A stretch of 64,000 nucleotides of DNA from Daedaleopsis sinensis (Eukaryota > Basidiomycota > Agaricomycetes > Polyporales > Polyporaceae): positions 1,302,001-1,366,000 of the forward strand of contig CM066308.1 of NCBI GenBank assembly GCA_033807695.1, read 5' to 3'. The notes beneath the pieces were generated by a model. It worked only from the letters and a program-made list of their open reading frames with translations. It was not told the DNA's origin and ran no database searches. Positions 11,248-22,984 of the stretch are shown piece by piece. Numbering within the stretch: position 1 is the stretch's first letter; each line of letters opens with the position of its first letter. The position numbers and the translations under genes are program-made.

Positions 11248-14200
11248 TCAGCTCCGGGGCGCCATACCGCGGGGGATCGGGCCCGGGATGGTCGTCTCCG
11301 GGGGAGAGACCCCACACTTGATACACGCCTCGACTAGCTGCATCCGCAGCTTCGCCCATTCCCGCCTTTGCTCTGCACGCACACGGACGCGTCAGCTCGT
11401 CTCATCGAAACGTAGAGAGAGCGAACCGCGGCCGCACTACTCACCTGCGCTCGGCCAGAACATCATCAGGTACTCCGCGCGCTTGACGAACGTCTTCGCC
11501 GCGTGCAGGGCGATGATGAGCGAGTTATCCGCCTTCCACAGCACCAGCGCCCTAGAACACAGGGTCAACTACTTCGCTCGTCATATGGAAGGCTAAGCAG
11601 GTAGTACGCACTTGATGAGGTGGGACATGAACCAATAGATCAGCAACGGCTTCCTGTAAGACAACCCTGTCGGCTGGAGCCCCGCGTTCAGGGTATTCCA
11701 GAGCCGCTCGGCTATGAACATTCGGTGCTGAACTGCGCATAGACATATAAGGGGACATCCTACGGATCAAAGACGGTTGGAACTTACGCCAGGTTTCCGC
11801 CTTGTCGCGGTAGAAGAGCCGTCCATTCCTAATAGACCGAAGGGTTCACCCATATATTTCCCGCACACATGGCAGAGGACGACTACTCACGTGGTGACCT
11901 GGGGGATGTACCGCTGGAACTCATGAGACATACACATCCGCGCGCTGAAGAGCATCTCGCGCGCCTGGTACCCGAAATTCCGCTCGAGTTCGCAGGTGTG
12001 CTGGTTTAGCGCATTCTCGATCGCGTCGACCTCGAGCCACGCCTGCATTGTGAACCGCGCCCGGTCGGCTTCTTCTGTCGTCATGTCGCCGCGCTTGCGC
12101 ACGCACTTGTGGAGCAGCAGCATCGCGCGCAGGTAGAGCGTCCAGACATTGTGCGCAGGCACCGGTACCCCAGACATCGCCAACGCCTCCGCAGGGAAGA
12201 GGAGGGCGTACTTACGAAAGGCCACATACGTCAGTTACGCGACTGATTATGCGTACGATCGAACGGAAACTTACGTTGCTCGGGTCCTTGATCCATAGCT
12301 TGTTCCGTTCAATGTCTTCGAGGACCGACGTATACGAGTTCATGCTCGCCGTGACCATCACGCTCGCCCACACCAGCCGCCGGCACTCCTCCTTTCGGAA
12401 CTCGCCCTCAGTGACATTCTCTGGCCACATAAGCGTACCCGCCCACGAGGGCGCGATGTCCCGAATTGACGGGAAGTTATGCCCAAGAGAGAGCGCAGCG
12501 CAGTGGCACAGACTTTGTGGCGGTGCTGTAGAGAGTCCGATCACAATGTGGTCCGGGACGATGGGTTCTATGGGCACGACAACCTGGTCTACCGGCGGCA
12601 AAACGCTCGGGTCCATGGTAAAGGCGTTTGCGCTGTTAGGAAACGTCTCAAAATATCCTGGAGCACCAGTTCCTATGAATATTGCGCTAGTAGACGATAG
12701 GTGCCCGGGTTGCGATGTGGGGAACCCGGTTTTCTCTTGATAGGAAGTAGTCGATGGAGGGAACACAGCGCCTGCTGCGCGTTTGATGTCAGCGTCCAGG
12801 GTTGTCAGAGAGAAGAGGCGAATGAGAGAGTCCAGCAGCAGCAGAGAGGAGCGGCCGCGGTCAACAGACTGTATCGGGTGAGATTGCATTTCGAAGTAAA
12901 CGATGAGCTACGTATGCGTATGTGGGACGTCTTAGTGTTGATAGCACGCAAACACAGGATAGACGTACCCAGGCTGCCTGTATCAGGCCGATATCGACCC
13001 ATCCCGATGCAAGACTCGCTTGAAGAGCACCGTGTGCGATGTCGAGGAGCTTCAACGCCTTCGCACGACCGCGTGCCCCTTGCTCCGCCTCCGATCCCTG
13101 CGCTAACTTGCCCACAGCGAGCGCACTTAAAGCAAGCGCAGGTTGCATAGAGGTTCGGCGCGCAGGAGTGAGCAGTGCGTCAAAGAAGCGTGGTAGGTAG
13201 ATGAAGCTGACCCAATAAAACGAGGAGTGGAAGAGCGCGCGCAAGTCACTAACGATGCGATGTACGGTAGAGGTGCGCTGATCCGGCGTCAGAGTAATTA
13301 TGTCCATGTCCGTAGAGCAGTCTTCCGTGGAATACAAAGTGAGTAAGGCGTCCCACCAGGTTTCTCGAGTAAACTGGAGACTGGGTCTAGGAGGTATTGA
13401 TAACTGTTCATCATTGCGATCGTGACCTTTGTAGCGCCCCAGTTCGTACTCGAAGTCTGTTATAGGTGGGGGGTCCAAATCTACCAGAGGAAACGGATCG
13501 TACTCGTCCTGAGAACAAATATGATCAGGAATGGGACAACTTGGATCGCGAGGAATACTAACGTCAGACTGTAGCATCGGGAAGCTCTCGTAAGACGCTT
13601 GTAGCCGCGACGTGGTATGACTCTCATATCCGGCCGAGTGAGGGCTAGTGCTGTTGGTGCTGTCTGAATCGCTATGTTCGTGTTCGTGGTCGTGGTCGTC
13701 ACCACCGCTGGACCCTCGCCTCCGCTTTGAGGGTCGACTGGAAGGGGCCCGCAAACGCGTCCCAGGTACCTTATCTTGTCCTCGACGTTTCGGTAAAGGG
13801 TCGTAGTTGCAGTCTCCCTCTTCCGGTGGACGCTTGCGGCAATTGAAACAGATTGGCTTTGCACCATCGCAGCGCGTCTTGCGAATGCGACTAGCGTTGT
13901 GATGCGAAGTTAGTACCGATAAGAATGGTCGGTGACAGGGAAGATGAGAAAGGCAAGGAACGAGTTGAACGTAGACTGTGCAGCATGACGGCACCCGAAC
14001 CTGTCTTTACGAGAACCACCAGACGGTGTAGGACACGCCCGTATCTCTGTCTGTTCTGACAGAGATAGAGACGTCCTACAACGACTGATCACGTCGCACG
14101 AAGCTATCCAGGTGTATTTCGTCTGCGGTCGAGATCCATATGCTACGCGTTGGCGTCACGCATGAGTCGGAGAACAGTACACAGGCCGCAACTGCTCATT

Positions 14201-14628
14201 GTAACCGCTTGCGGGGCATTGGGAGGGGGGCGACAAGTCACGCATGACACTCACCATTGATTGCAGGCAACATAAACACGGGCGCGGGGTTTCCCTTCCG
14301 CGGTTGGCGGTTGACTAGGGTCGAGGGCGATTTTCGGTCGTATACGGCGGCGCAGAGGATTAGACGAGCTAGCCTTTGACGAGGACGCGCCGTTGCTAGT
14401 GTCTACTCTAAAAGAGGTGTTGCGCGACGAAGAAGGGTTGTTTTTGGGTGTCTTCAGACTGCGACTACTTGTTGGCGATCCGGCAGACTGGATAGGATGC
14501 GAGCTGCTTCTCGAGACAGACCGCGGCGAGGCGGAAGCCTGTAGAGAGTGGGTACTCGACGGAAGATCGCCCATGATTGAATCGAGCCATGCGAAAGAGG
14601 TGTCAGAGACTAGAGAAGTCGTCATCAC
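11248..14628 (-). CDS. Zn2Cys6 transcription factor TF4
   Basis: Complete regulator of the second subfamily, closest to TF5 with which it is head-to-head. Exon 1 (14628-14255) starts MMTTSLVSDTSFAWLD and ends VYVACNQ plus two bases; after a 364-nt intron, exon 2 (from 13890) completes Cys, giving CRIRKTRCDGAKPICFNCRKR and the linker KRRGQDK. A His/Asp-rich spacer (DDHDHEHEHSDSD) precedes the regulatory region (FTRETWWDALLTLYSTEDCS, RRTSMQPALALSALAVGKLA). Later exons carry LLLLDSLIRLFSLTTLDAD, EGEFRKEECRRLVWASVMV, HNVWTLYLRAMLLLH, WLEVDAIENALNQHTCELE and LVEACIKCGVSPPETTIPGP. The stop is at 11248-11250. A 54-nt stretch at 13509-13562 has intron signals but no stop and a length divisible by three. 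Confidence 0.82.
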
Positions 14629-14993
14629 GTCGGTAGCTTTGGATCCCGTCCCGGGAATGCAAGGGCGAGTTGTCCGGGAGGGACTGTTTGGGGACTGTGC
14701 TAGCAGGGAGAAGATGGTGGTAGAAAGGAAGGAATATTGCTACATTAAATTAGGCTGCAAAGCAACGTGTGGCAGTGCAAAGTATATAGCTGAAGATCCC
14801 TCTTCCGATTCCGAATCGAAAACAGGGGTTCATAACTGACCACGTTCAATGGTGAACTCGAAGGTTACTCGCCATCTCGAGGTCAACATCCTTCCCCAAC
14901 GTCCACACGAGCTCAGCGACCTGTTACTATAGGCTTGTCCGAAGTTTACAACAAGCACGGACGCAACTTGGGAACGCATCGTCTACGGCGACG
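14629..14993. promoter_or_regulatory. Divergent promoter of TF4 and TF5
   Basis: 365 bp separate the start codons of the head-to-head paralogs TF4 (-) and TF5 (+), so both promoters share this stretch. A TATATA core at about 14783-14788 (TATATAC read on the minus strand) lies about 155 bp from the TF4 start. No other motif is claimed. Confidence 0.55.
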
Positions 14994-17900
14994 ATGGCTG
15001 CTGTGGTCGTCGACAGGTCGTCTGCATCATTGGATTCATTCATCGCAGAACTCTCTCCGAGCAGCAACAACGAGGGAAGGAGCTTCACTGGCACCGACCC
15101 TGGCAGTACACAGAGCGACAGCGGATCTAACAGTCAAAGTCCTACGACCGCCGATGCCGACAGCCCCTCACGGTCGTCGCGCGAATCTTCCTCTCCCCAG
15201 GCCTACTCGGGCAATGGCGCATCTTCGTCCAAGGCTGGTCTCTTAGGGCCCCCCCGCCGTCGTATACGACCGAAGATCGCGCTCGACCCTGGTCAACCAC
15301 TGACCGCGCAAGGGAAGGCCCGGGAGCGGGTTTATGTTGCGTGCAACCAATGGTGAGTCCCGTCTGTTCATGTTTGTTGTGCAAGAACCCGGGCAAGAGC
15401 AGAGTCTTTGCAAGCTGGAGATTTGGCCAATCTGGCTTACAAGCTCGTCAAGCCATTACCCAGGTGATGTATCGCCTGTGTGATGGCTATAGAACTCGTT
15501 TCAAGAGTCAGTCGGCGATGGTGGATGTTGCAACGCGACGATTTAGTCACCATAGGCAGGAAATGTGCGGGAGGGCATTCAGCGCGAGTAGGACCGTATC
15601 TAGCCTTCGACGCTCACTCTGGCGCGCGTTGCGCACGTCCTGCATGAGCTTGAGCTGGCTGGAGCTCGTCCTGGATGTACTGGTGCGTCGTTGGTTTGGT
15701 CCTTAACGTCGTCTTATGCATGCCCGCTGCTCGTATGCTGACTATCCCATCATCTATAGCCGTATTCGCAAGAGTCGGTGTGACGGTGCCAAACCGATAT
15801 GTTTTAATTGCCGCAAACGCCCACCCGAAGACGGAGAATGTAGTTACGAGACACAGTCGAGGCGCCGAGGACAGACTTCCCCCGCTACTGCTGAAAGACC
15901 TGCAAAACGCAAGCGCGGATCGCCTATCAATGACAAGGACAATGATCATGACTACAGCCACGAGCGCAGGGACTCAGATAGCAGGATGCATCATACACCT
16001 GCACTTGAGAACCAGTCCACTACACATTTGAAGGCGTCTCACAGAAACTTCCCCACGCTAGCACCCGAAGTATGCACCTCGTTAGCGTTAGTGTCGTAGT
16101 GTTCCTCTTGTTAACTGTTCATTTGCCCCTCAGGACGACTACGACCCCTTTCCACTAGTCGATTTGGATCCCCCGCCCATCACAGAGTTCGCAGACGACG
16201 TCCATGGTCATGGTAGCGACCACGTTGCCAGTCGGGACGAAGCCTCGACTATATCTCCCCAACCTGGCCTTCAGTTTACGCGAGACACGTGGTGGGATGC
16301 TTTGTTGACCTTCTACTCAACGCAGAATAGCTCCACTACGACGGACATCACCACGCTGACCCCTGACCAGCGTACGACGACCGTGCATAGTATATTTGCC
16401 GACTTGCGTGCACTGTTCCGTGCCTCGATCTTCTGGCTCAGCTTCATCAACATTCCTCGGTTCTTCGATACCCTGCTCACTCCTTCGCGCCGTAACTCGA
16501 TGCAGCCGTCTCTCGTTCTGATCGCGCTCGCTGTAGGCCAATTTGCGCAGAGCTCGGAGGTAGAACAAGGGGCGCGAGGACGCGCGAAGGCATTGAAGTT
16601 GCTCGACCTCGCGCATGGTGCCCTACAAGCCAGTCTTGCGTCGGGGTGGGTTGACTTAGGTCTCGTACAAGCAGCCTGGGTGAGTGGACTCCCTTCGTCC
16701 ATCGCAAATGTACTAACAAATACTATCCCCCAGCTCATCGTCTACTTCGAGATGCAATCACATCCCATGCATTCCGTTGACCGTGGTCGCTCCTCTTTAC
16801 TGCTGCTAGACTCTCTCATTCGCCTCTTCTCCTTGACGACTCTGGACGCCGATCTCAAGCAGGCGTACAAGGGCAAGTCGTCCGGCTCATCGACTACTCC
16901 TTTCGACGCTACCTTTTCAGCACCTCAACATCCATCTCCGACAGTTGAGGGGCCTTTTCACACGGGTCCATATGCTCCAGGCTTCTTCGTCGCAACGGCG
17001 TCTACCATCGGATCGAGCTTCTTGCCAGCGGTAGGCCAGAGTAGTGCCACTCCCGTAGAACCCATCGTTCCGGATAACATCACCCTTGGCTCCTCTACGA
17101 CCTCGCTGCAGACATCATGTAACTGTGCTTCGCTCAGCCTTGGACACGCCTTCCCTTCGATAAGGGGTATCGCGCCTGCTTGGGGGGGCAGTCTAATATG
17201 GCCAGATAACGTTTCAGAGGGCGAGTTCCGAAAGGAGGAATCCCGGCGGCTTGTGTGGGCGTGCGTGATGATGACGGCGAGCTTGAATTCGCACATGTCG
17301 ATAGACGAGGACCTGCAGCTGAATCGATTATGGATTCAGGATCCCAGCCACGCAAGTCTCATTCTCCAATCACTCTTACTGGTGCCACTCAGCTAACACG
17401 TCGGACTTTAGTACGCCATCCTCTTCCCCGGGGAGGCCTTGGCGATGTCTGGCGTTACCGTGTCCCCAAACAACGTCTGGACGCTTTACCTCCGCGGGAT
17501 GCTGCTCCTGCATCAGTGCGTTTGCAAGCGTGTCGACTTGACGCTAAACGACTCCGAGCGGGCGCGGTTCACGATGCAGGCGTGGCTCGAGGTGGACGCG
17601 ATCGAGGACGCGCTGGATCAGCACACCTGCGAGCTCGAGCGCAACTATGGCTATCAGGCGCGCGAGATGCTGTTCAGCGCGCGGATGTGCATGTCGCACG
17701 AGTTCCGGCGGTACATCCCACAGGTCTCAACGTAAGTAAGCGTGCTGTTTCTAGGTGCCGCGCGGGCAGGACGATGACCGTTTTGGGCACACAGCAAGGG
17801 AAGGCTGTTCTATCGCGACAAGGCCGAGCGCTGGCGTAAGTCATCCGTCTTCCATGGATAGTGATGTAATATGCGCTCATCTGGTCATCCAGTGAGAGTC

Positions 17901-18362
17901 CGCATGGTGGCGGCAGAGCGAATGTGGACTAACTTGCAAGCGGGACTCGATGTGCCAACCTTGGATTATAGAAAGCCGGTATTGATATACTGGTTCATGT
18001 CTCACGTTGTCAAGTACGTATCGACGTTTTCACGGCGCGAAGCAGATGACGAACCACATTCTAGGGCGCTGATGCTGTGGAAGGCGGACAACACACTCAC
18101 AGTGGCACTTGAGGCGGCTAAGACGTTCGTCAAACGTGGCGAGTACTTGATGTTGTTCTGGCCGAGCGCAGGTACGTCGTGCAGCACTCCAGTCGGCTGA
18201 ATAATTGATGTGGATGAATACGCCCTCCTTCTCCTAGAACAACGTCGCGAGTGGACGAAGGTTCGGTTCGAGCTGGTAGAGGCGTGCCTAAAGTCTGGCG
18301 TTCCTCCACCTGAAACGAGCATTCCTGGTCCGATCCCTCGGCCACAGAATCTTCCCGGTTGA
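14994..18362 (+). CDS. Zn2Cys6 transcription factor TF5
   Basis: Complete regulator in nine exons, a close copy of TF4. Exon 1 (14994-15352) encodes a Ser-rich N-terminus and the shared segment RRRIRPKIALDPGQPLTAQG, ending VACNQ plus two bases; a 407-nt intron follows and exon 2 (15760) gives CRIRKSRCDGAKPICFNCRKR and RRRGQT. The regulatory exons read FTRDTWWDALLTFYSTQNSS, RRNSMQPSLVLIALAVGQFA, LLLLDSLIRLFSLTTLDAD and EGEFRKEESRRLVWACVMM. The intron at 17352-17411 starts with GCAAGT instead of GT: the frame would stop soon after without splicing, and TF4 has GTAAG at the same site. C-terminal exons match TF4 (FPGEALAMSG, WLEVDAIEDALDQHTCELE, LVEACLKSGVPPPETSIPGP). The stop is at 18360-18362. 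Confidence 0.82.
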
Positions 18363-18884
18363 TATGATATCGTACGTGAGCGGCATAATACTGAATGTAC
18401 TTTAACCTTTCCCTATCTCTCTATTCGAGCCGCGGAGACTTCCGCCCTCGATCCACGGACCAGACAGTGTTTCGGCTGCAGGCATTTTCTCTTGCTATTT
18501 ACGGCGAAGCAGGGACGTCCTCCGGGCGACGACGCCCAAGGCTCAAGCTGCCGCCCAATGACCCCGCTTATGTAGATACAAGCGGTAATACAACCTCGCG
18601 GCTCTCACACGAGATCATCTCCGTCCTGTCACGATCTCGCGAGCACTACTTGCAGGGCAGTCATAGACATGAACGTTTGAGGACCCTGCGGTGGCCTTCG
18701 CAGGCCGAACCGACATGGAAGTGGAACTCCCGTCACAGCTGCCTCAGCAAAGTACGTATTCGATGGGAGCCCCGACCTCGAGTTTGACAGCAGGCAGCGC
18801 GGTATAAGAAGTCGGTGGTTCTCATCTTGCCCGCGTTCGACTCGACTCTCACCCCCTTCCTGCACGCAATAAACCGCTCCCGCT
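18363..18884. other. Intergenic region TF5 to F-box gene
   Basis: No exon recognised; open frames here have no recognisable motif. Confidence 0.5.
18803..18808 (+). promoter_or_regulatory. TATA-like box of the F-box gene
   Basis: TATAAG lies about 80 bp before the ATG at 18885. Weak match judged on spacing. Confidence 0.35.
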
Positions 18885-20576
18885 ATGGCCATCGGCGCCT
18901 GCTCCTCCGATCTGGCAGATGTGTTAGATGCAGCGATTCAGGACGTTGTTCAACAACGCTGGGGTATGAGGTACGTGGTACGTCTGATGGGTGGCGATGT
19001 TGACACTAACTTGAACTTCTATCCATCACTAGCATCGAGATGGTGCGCGAAGCATAATAAGCCTCCCCTGCCCACCGCTAATGCCCCCCCGTTAACATCG
19101 TCCATTTCCCCGCAGCTCGCCAAAATCCAGCAGTCGCTGCAGCTTGCCTCCAGCCTCGTCCAGGAGACCATGAACGCGCACTGTCCCATTAACAAGCTCC
19201 CGCCTGAGCTGCTCGCGCTCGTGTTCTCGATGGTGCCTAATTCCCTCTCTATCCCCGGGTACCTCGGGCCCTCTGCAGCAAAACAGACGTACGAGCTGGT
19301 CACCGTGACGCACGTCTGCAGGGGCTGGCGCGCCCTTGCGCTCGACATGCCTTCCCTCTGGTCGACGATCTGCGAGACGGCTGCGGGCCACATCGCTTCC
19401 TCTATCCTCCGCGGACGCGCACAGCAGGCACCACTTGTTGTGTACGCAGACCGCCGTCGACCGAGCACGGAGCTCGTGGCGGCGCTCGGAGGGGGAGCGA
19501 AAGTGACCGAGCTGCACCTTCATGACATTCAGGAGCTCGCGCCCGTTGAGCTGGCATCAGATCTCCTCGGATTCCCGGCGCCCAGGCTGGAGCGCGTCGT
19601 TGTCCGCCGCCGCGTCCCCCGCGCATCAGCTATGCCGACGGAGCTCGCAGGGACGCCGGTGAAGCCCGTCATGGAGCTCTTCGAGGGGATGGCGCCGAAG
19701 CTGAGGAGCATGGTGCTGCACGATGTCCCCTTCCTGCCGTCGAACTGGTTCGGGGCGCTGACGCACCTCAGATTGTCGTTCGAAGCGTCGCCCGTGTATT
19801 GGACGTTGGCGGACCTCTTCATGCTGCTGTCGCAGGCACCTGTGCTTGAGGACGTGAGGCTCGTCGGGCTCCCTACGCATCTGCACTCCGCGGACCCGCC
19901 CATCGTCTCGTCCATCTTGCTCCCCCACCTGCGACGTTTCGAGATCGGTGACTCTAGGGGACAAGACGGCTCGATCATCCTGGCGCGGAGCATCCTCTCC
20001 TTCCTCGTCCTGCCCGCACAGTGCCAAATCAGACTGTATGGCGTCGAAGCCCACCGACTCTCGCCCCTCTCGGACATTCGGTTTCCTTTCGCGGAACAGT
20101 CGATTGAACTCGCGATCGAGGTGACGTTCACCGCCTTCATCCTCGATTCGTCCAATCCTGAGGCAGGCAGCTCGCTGCGGCTCGAGCTGAGCACGGCGGG
20201 CGCGACGCGCACCCTCCTCCAGCAGACGATCGAGGCGTTCATCGCGGGACACGCCCCGTCCGTCAAGCGCGTCGCGATAGCGGGCCAGCGCGTGTGGGCG
20301 TCGTGGTGCGACCCGAACCTGCTGCTCTCGCTCATCCCGAACACGACCACACTCGACCTCTGCGACGCCCATCTCGTTGACCAGTGTCTGGACGCGCTGC
20401 GGCCAACGAGGGGTGCGGAGGGCGAGCCGCCTGCGGCGGTGTGTGCGAGCCTGGAAGTGCTGCGGCTGCCGCTGGGACTAACTGATCTACTGATGGAGAA
20501 GCTGCGGTCGGTGCTCGAGGAGCGCGAGCGGTGTGGCTTGCGGCTTCAGTGCATCATAGCTGGCAGTCCGATATGA
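18885..20576 (+). CDS. F-box-like domain protein
   Basis: Single-exon protein of 563 residues. Around residues 100-150 it has the agaricomycete F-box-like pattern: NKLPPELLALVFSMVP, then VTVTHVCRGWRALALDMPSL with W-S at the end. The rest looks like a degenerate leucine-rich-repeat fold (repeated LxxLxL/LRSMVLHD, LTHLRLSF, LEDVRLVGL, LRRFEIGD). F-box proteins of this type are thought to bind Skp1 and bring substrates to an SCF ubiquitin ligase; the substrate is unknown. A predicted intron at about 18972-19033 (GTACGT...ACTAG, 62 nt) was rejected because splicing it gives an early stop, whereas the unspliced frame is open throughout. Large expanded families of such genes are usual in agaricomycetes. 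Confidence 0.8.
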   Translation: MAIGACSSDLADVLDAAIQDVVQQRWGMRYVVRLMGGDVDTNLNFYPSLASRWCAKHNKPPLPTANAPPLTSSISPQLAKIQQSLQLASSLVQETMNAHCPINKLPPELLALVFSMVPNSLSIPGYLGPSAAKQTYELVTVTHVCRGWRALALDMPSLWSTICETAAGHIASSILRGRAQQAPLVVYADRRRPSTELVAALGGGAKVTELHLHDIQELAPVELASDLLGFPAPRLERVVVRRRVPRASAMPTELAGTPVKPVMELFEGMAPKLRSMVLHDVPFLPSNWFGALTHLRLSFEASPVYWTLADLFMLLSQAPVLEDVRLVGLPTHLHSADPPIVSSILLPHLRRFEIGDSRGQDGSIILARSILSFLVLPAQCQIRLYGVEAHRLSPLSDIRFPFAEQSIELAIEVTFTAFILDSSNPEAGSSLRLELSTAGATRTLLQQTIEAFIAGHAPSVKRVAIAGQRVWASWCDPNLLLSLIPNTTTLDLCDAHLVDQCLDALRPTRGAEGEPPAAVCASLEVLRLPLGLTDLLMEKLRSVLEERERCGLRLQCIIAGSPI

Positions 20577-21124
20577 CGGGCGTCTAGGCTGCCGGTAAGT
20601 CTAGCGTACCGTCTTAGATGGCCGATTCACTGAACGTATACGTACTTACGGGTGTCATACTAGGGCGTGTCAAAATGTTGCAAGACGCTTGAAATCGGCC
20701 GTGCTTGGTTATAGTTCAGTCTTCGTCTTCTGCCCCGATTTATATTTATACAGTATGACTCCCTGTGCGAAGCAGGTAATTTCTCTTATTGTTGGTTGTA
20801 ATGGGAGTATCGTTCTCCAGTCGATTGTCGCACCGTGACCTCCTTCTCGGCGTCCCCATCTTTCGCGAGGCCGTGGGCGCTAGTTGCCTTTTGTCTTGCG
20901 CACCTGTTTGGGAAGCGCTGTTCGCTCCGCCACGCTAAGGGTTTCCCTCGCTCGCTCGTTGAGCAGGATCGCAGTATATACACCGTGTCTGCCGTCGCGA
21001 GGTATCACGCGGAGCTAATTGTCTCTCCGGGAGAAGTCTGCCATACATTGTCGCCCGTGCAGATTCAATAAGTATGTGACCCGACGGGCAGAACAGCCTG
21101 CAAGGCCGGTCCCTTCCTCTTCAC
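20577..21124. other. Intergenic region
   Basis: No recognisable exon; holds the F-box gene 3' flank and the upstream region of the next gene. Confidence 0.45.
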
Positions 21125-22984
21125 ATGCCTCCCCCCCTCCAGCCCCCTACTCTCCTTCACCCCAACCAGGTGTTGACGGTGAAGAAAGCGGCGTGTTGGA
21201 TTCAGTACCTCATCGATTTCTACTCTTATAGTACGTTTCTTCACCATGTTGTGGATCTTTACGTGCCGTTGACGAATGTGAGTTGCAGATATATGGGTAC
21301 TTCCACCCTTCGCGTTGGATGAGGATACATTGGATGGCTACGTGGAGAAGCTGCAGACTGTGATTGGACACGCGAGCGTGCTGGAGCAGCTGCTGTGTCG
21401 GATCAGTTTCTTCCTTCCCGATGACGTTGTTCAAACCGTTGTCGCGATTGTGAGTCGCCTGCTTCATTCACTATCGTTCTTCTCTGATAAAGTCGTTGTG
21501 GTCCATGCCAGGTGGTTACAACGCATCACCAACTATCTCTAATACAGGACGAGCAGTTCGACTGCATCGTTGTCAACAACACGCTCCTCGAGAACATGTC
21601 GGAGTACATGGCGCAGGTTAGCGCACACCTCCACGCGATCCACTCTTGGGTGCAGTCTGGCGAGTACGCTCAGCTTTCTCGAGCTGTTGACGACGCACTT
21701 TCTGGGATGCGGCGCTCCTTCTCTGTCTTCCTTGCTCAAATGGACGATCCTCCGGTGATGCCGCCAGTCACGGGGTCAACGAGTAAAGAGTCTGCGACAC
21801 ACCACAAGATGTCATCCTCGCAGATCTCGATGGACTCCTTGCTAAACATCCTCTCGCAACACCAGTTCGCTCACTCTTCCTCGCTCCCCGAGGCAGATCG
21901 GGTCATGCTCGAACGTAACTTCAACCCTCTCACAACGTCAGAGGATTATCCATACCAGCACCCCACGTTTTACGCTTGCATGAAGGATTCAGGCTACCCC
22001 TCTCCTTCGACTACAGCCTACTCCGGGTCTCCTCGCCCCTCCCGCAAGGGCAAGGAACGCTGCCTTTATGAAGATGACGACTCTAGCTATTCTACTACTA
22101 TTTCGACATCCACGACTCTCGCGAACGGACCGCCGGGTGCCTCTTTTCTCTCTCCCGTTCCACCGCTCAGCCCCTCAGCGCGCTCACAGCTCCGTGCTGG
22201 CGTCAAGCGTCCTCGGTCGCGTTCTGAGTCCCAACCTCTTTCCAAGCGACAGCGCGTGAGCGTGCCGTCATACGGCGTGGACGGATGCCTCTCCGACTGC
22301 AGCACACACGAAGCCACCCTTGCGCAAGTGCAGCCCCATGTCGGGCACCCCGTTCCCCTGCACCCGAGCCTGTCCCCCTCGACTCTTCCTCCCCCTCCCA
22401 CTCTGTGGCCATCGCATTCATCAATAGCGGGGTCCAGGAGCGTCTCCGCCCCAGCGGATATTTCATTCTCTAGCGCGGGTCCATCGTCGTCGCGGTCGAG
22501 TGCGTCGCGGTCACCCTCCGCTCCTCTGTCTGTCGGGGACGGGCTTGCAGCGCCAACGCCGTACGGTGGTCTCTCGGCGCTTCCTGCACCGTTCAGATCG
22601 ACATTTCCTTCGCCGTTCGGCGCCGTCTCCCTCCCGTCTCCTCACGCTGCCATGGACGATTGGAGCTTGGACAGCCAAGGCTTCACGACCGCGTCGCCGG
22701 ATGCCGATACGTGCTCCAACGCGTCCGACTCCGAGTTCGAGACGGCGAGCTATGTCACCGCGCCAGACTTCGCTGAAGACGAGATCGAGACGGACGTCAG
22801 TGTTCATAGCGAGGAGTACAACATGCTGGACTCCGTCTCTTCCGTCTCCATGGACGTCTATGTCGATGCCAACCCGAGCAGAGTGGACACTGTGCCTGCG
22901 AAGACGCCCGGCACGATCAAACGGAGACGATGCCTCGAGGGTCTTCTACAGACTATCAGGCAGATCTTCCGCGCGCAGACCTGA
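21125..22984 (+). CDS. Ser/Pro-rich putative nuclear protein, unknown function
   Basis: Three exons (21125-21230, 21289-21449, 21548-22984) join in frame to 567 residues. The N-terminal 140 residues look helical and folded (QVLTVKKAACWIQYLIDFYS, LDGYVEKLQTVIGHASVLEQ, MAQVSAHLHAIHSWVQSGEY). The rest is low-complexity Ser/Pro sequence with a likely bipartite nuclear localisation signal, KRPRSRSESQPLSKRQR, near residue 305. The C-terminus has acidic patches (EDEIETDVSVHSEEY) and a final basic stretch IKRRRCLEGLLQTIRQIF. No DNA-binding domain could be recognised; in particular I see no WFxNxR homeodomain signature. Role unknown; a regulator or scaffold is only a guess. Confidence 0.65.

Noticed and set aside
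18972..19033. Intron in the F-box gene
   Set aside because: Removal shifts the frame to an immediate stop; the unspliced frame runs through to the F-box-like domain.
19529..20372. Long minus-strand open frames opposite the F-box gene
   Set aside because: GC-rich third positions of the plus-strand gene leave antisense frames open; the translations are Arg/Ser-rich with no motif.
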